From Bacillaceae bacterium (lineage in GTDB: Bacteria > Bacillota > Bacilli > JACDOE01): DNA of 64,000 nt. Location of the stretch: contig JACDOE010000001.1 in assembly GCA_017656255.1 (NCBI GenBank), positions 623,205 through 687,204 on the forward strand, given 5' to 3'. A program made the position numbers and the translations under genes. The notes under the pieces are model-generated. The model was not told the origin of the DNA. It was given only the letters and a program-made list of their open reading frames with translations, and ran no database searches. Of this stretch, positions 63,998-64,000 are shown piece after piece. How positions within the stretch are numbered: the first letter of the stretch is position 1; each line of letters begins with the position of its first letter.

Positions 63998-64000
63998 TGT

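Noticed and set aside
1-64000. CRISPR array, insertion sequence, prophage, tRNA or rRNA genes
   Set aside because: No regularly spaced repeats, transposase, integrase, phage structural gene or tRNA-like cloverleaf was seen.

Overview
The window is core chromosome of an endospore-forming member of the Bacillales. It carries spoVS with a sigma-H type promoter, cotE, spoVFA/spoVFB (dipicolinate synthase), ymxH, spoIIIE and ricA. Gene order closely follows the B. subtilis blocks miaA-hfq, mutS-mutL, cotE-ricA-miaB-kbl-tdh, rny-ymdB-spoVS, pgsA-cinA-recA-recX, ymfF-ymfM (rodZ), spoVF-asd-dapG-dapA-rnjB-tepA and pnp-rpsO. Base composition looks moderate (near 50% GC by eye). The two-subunit KorAB ferredoxin oxidoreductase, a DEAD-box helicase between cinA and recA, and an amidoligase-like gene beside cotE argue against B. 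subtilis itself. A Thermoactinomycetaceae-like organism is my best guess, from overall impression and with low to moderate confidence. I see no prophage, insertion sequence, CRISPR array, tRNA or rRNA gene. Nearly every gene is on the minus strand; only a lipoprotein gene (10.7 kb), a 66-residue small gene (20.4 kb), niaR (45.0 kb) and a membrane-anchored helix-turn-helix gene (49.1 kb) are on the plus strand.

Left part (0-11 kb) is the accessory end. It holds a truncated DUF2071 gene, an unknown anchored protein, an Xre-type regulator with its own operator and two small membrane-protein genes (one interrupted by an in-frame TAA), a lipoprotein/membrane pair, ROK glucokinase, a ZIP metal transporter, a YlmA-like ABC ATPase, a metallo-beta-lactamase-fold hydrolase and a small zinc-ribbon protein. 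These are followed by hfq-miaA, a methyltransferase and a lipoprotein. From 11 to 29 kb lie mutL-mutS, the amidoligase-like gene, cotE, ricA-miaB, kbl-tdh (threonine catabolism), mnmM, a YhfI-like hydrolase, korA-korB, an M19 dipeptidase and spoVS.

From 28.7 to 44.9 kb: ymdB, rny, recX, recA, a DEAD-box helicase, cinA, pgsA, rimO, rodZ, ymfK, ymfJ, ymfI, the ymfH-ymfF M16 pair, a zinc-ribbon protein and an unknown gene. From 45 to 64 kb: niaR, DUF4870, spoIIIE, a Nudix hydrolase, an anchored HTH protein, YndM, ylzJ-tepA, rnjB, dapA-dapG-asd-spoVFB-spoVFA (lysine/dipicolinate branch), ymxH, dut, an M16 peptidase, the YlxY-type deacetylase homologue, pnp and rpsO with a structured leader.

Four functional themes stand out. 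RNA turnover: hfq, RicA, RNase Y, YmdB, DEAD-box helicase, RNase J, PNPase. Translation-apparatus modification: MiaA, MiaB, MnmM, RimO. Genome maintenance: MutS, MutL, RecA, RecX, SpoIIIE, dUTPase. Sporulation: SpoVS, CotE, SpoVFAB, YmxH, and a sigma-G-like promoter at ymfJ. Many starts are GTG or TTG and were chosen from Shine-Dalgarno spacing. Most operon ends carry clear intrinsic terminators. No single obviously new multigene system is visible. The best leads are the amidoligase-like gene between mutS and cotE, the self-regulated Xre/membrane cassette with its interrupted member, and the ACT plus P-loop protein YmfK.
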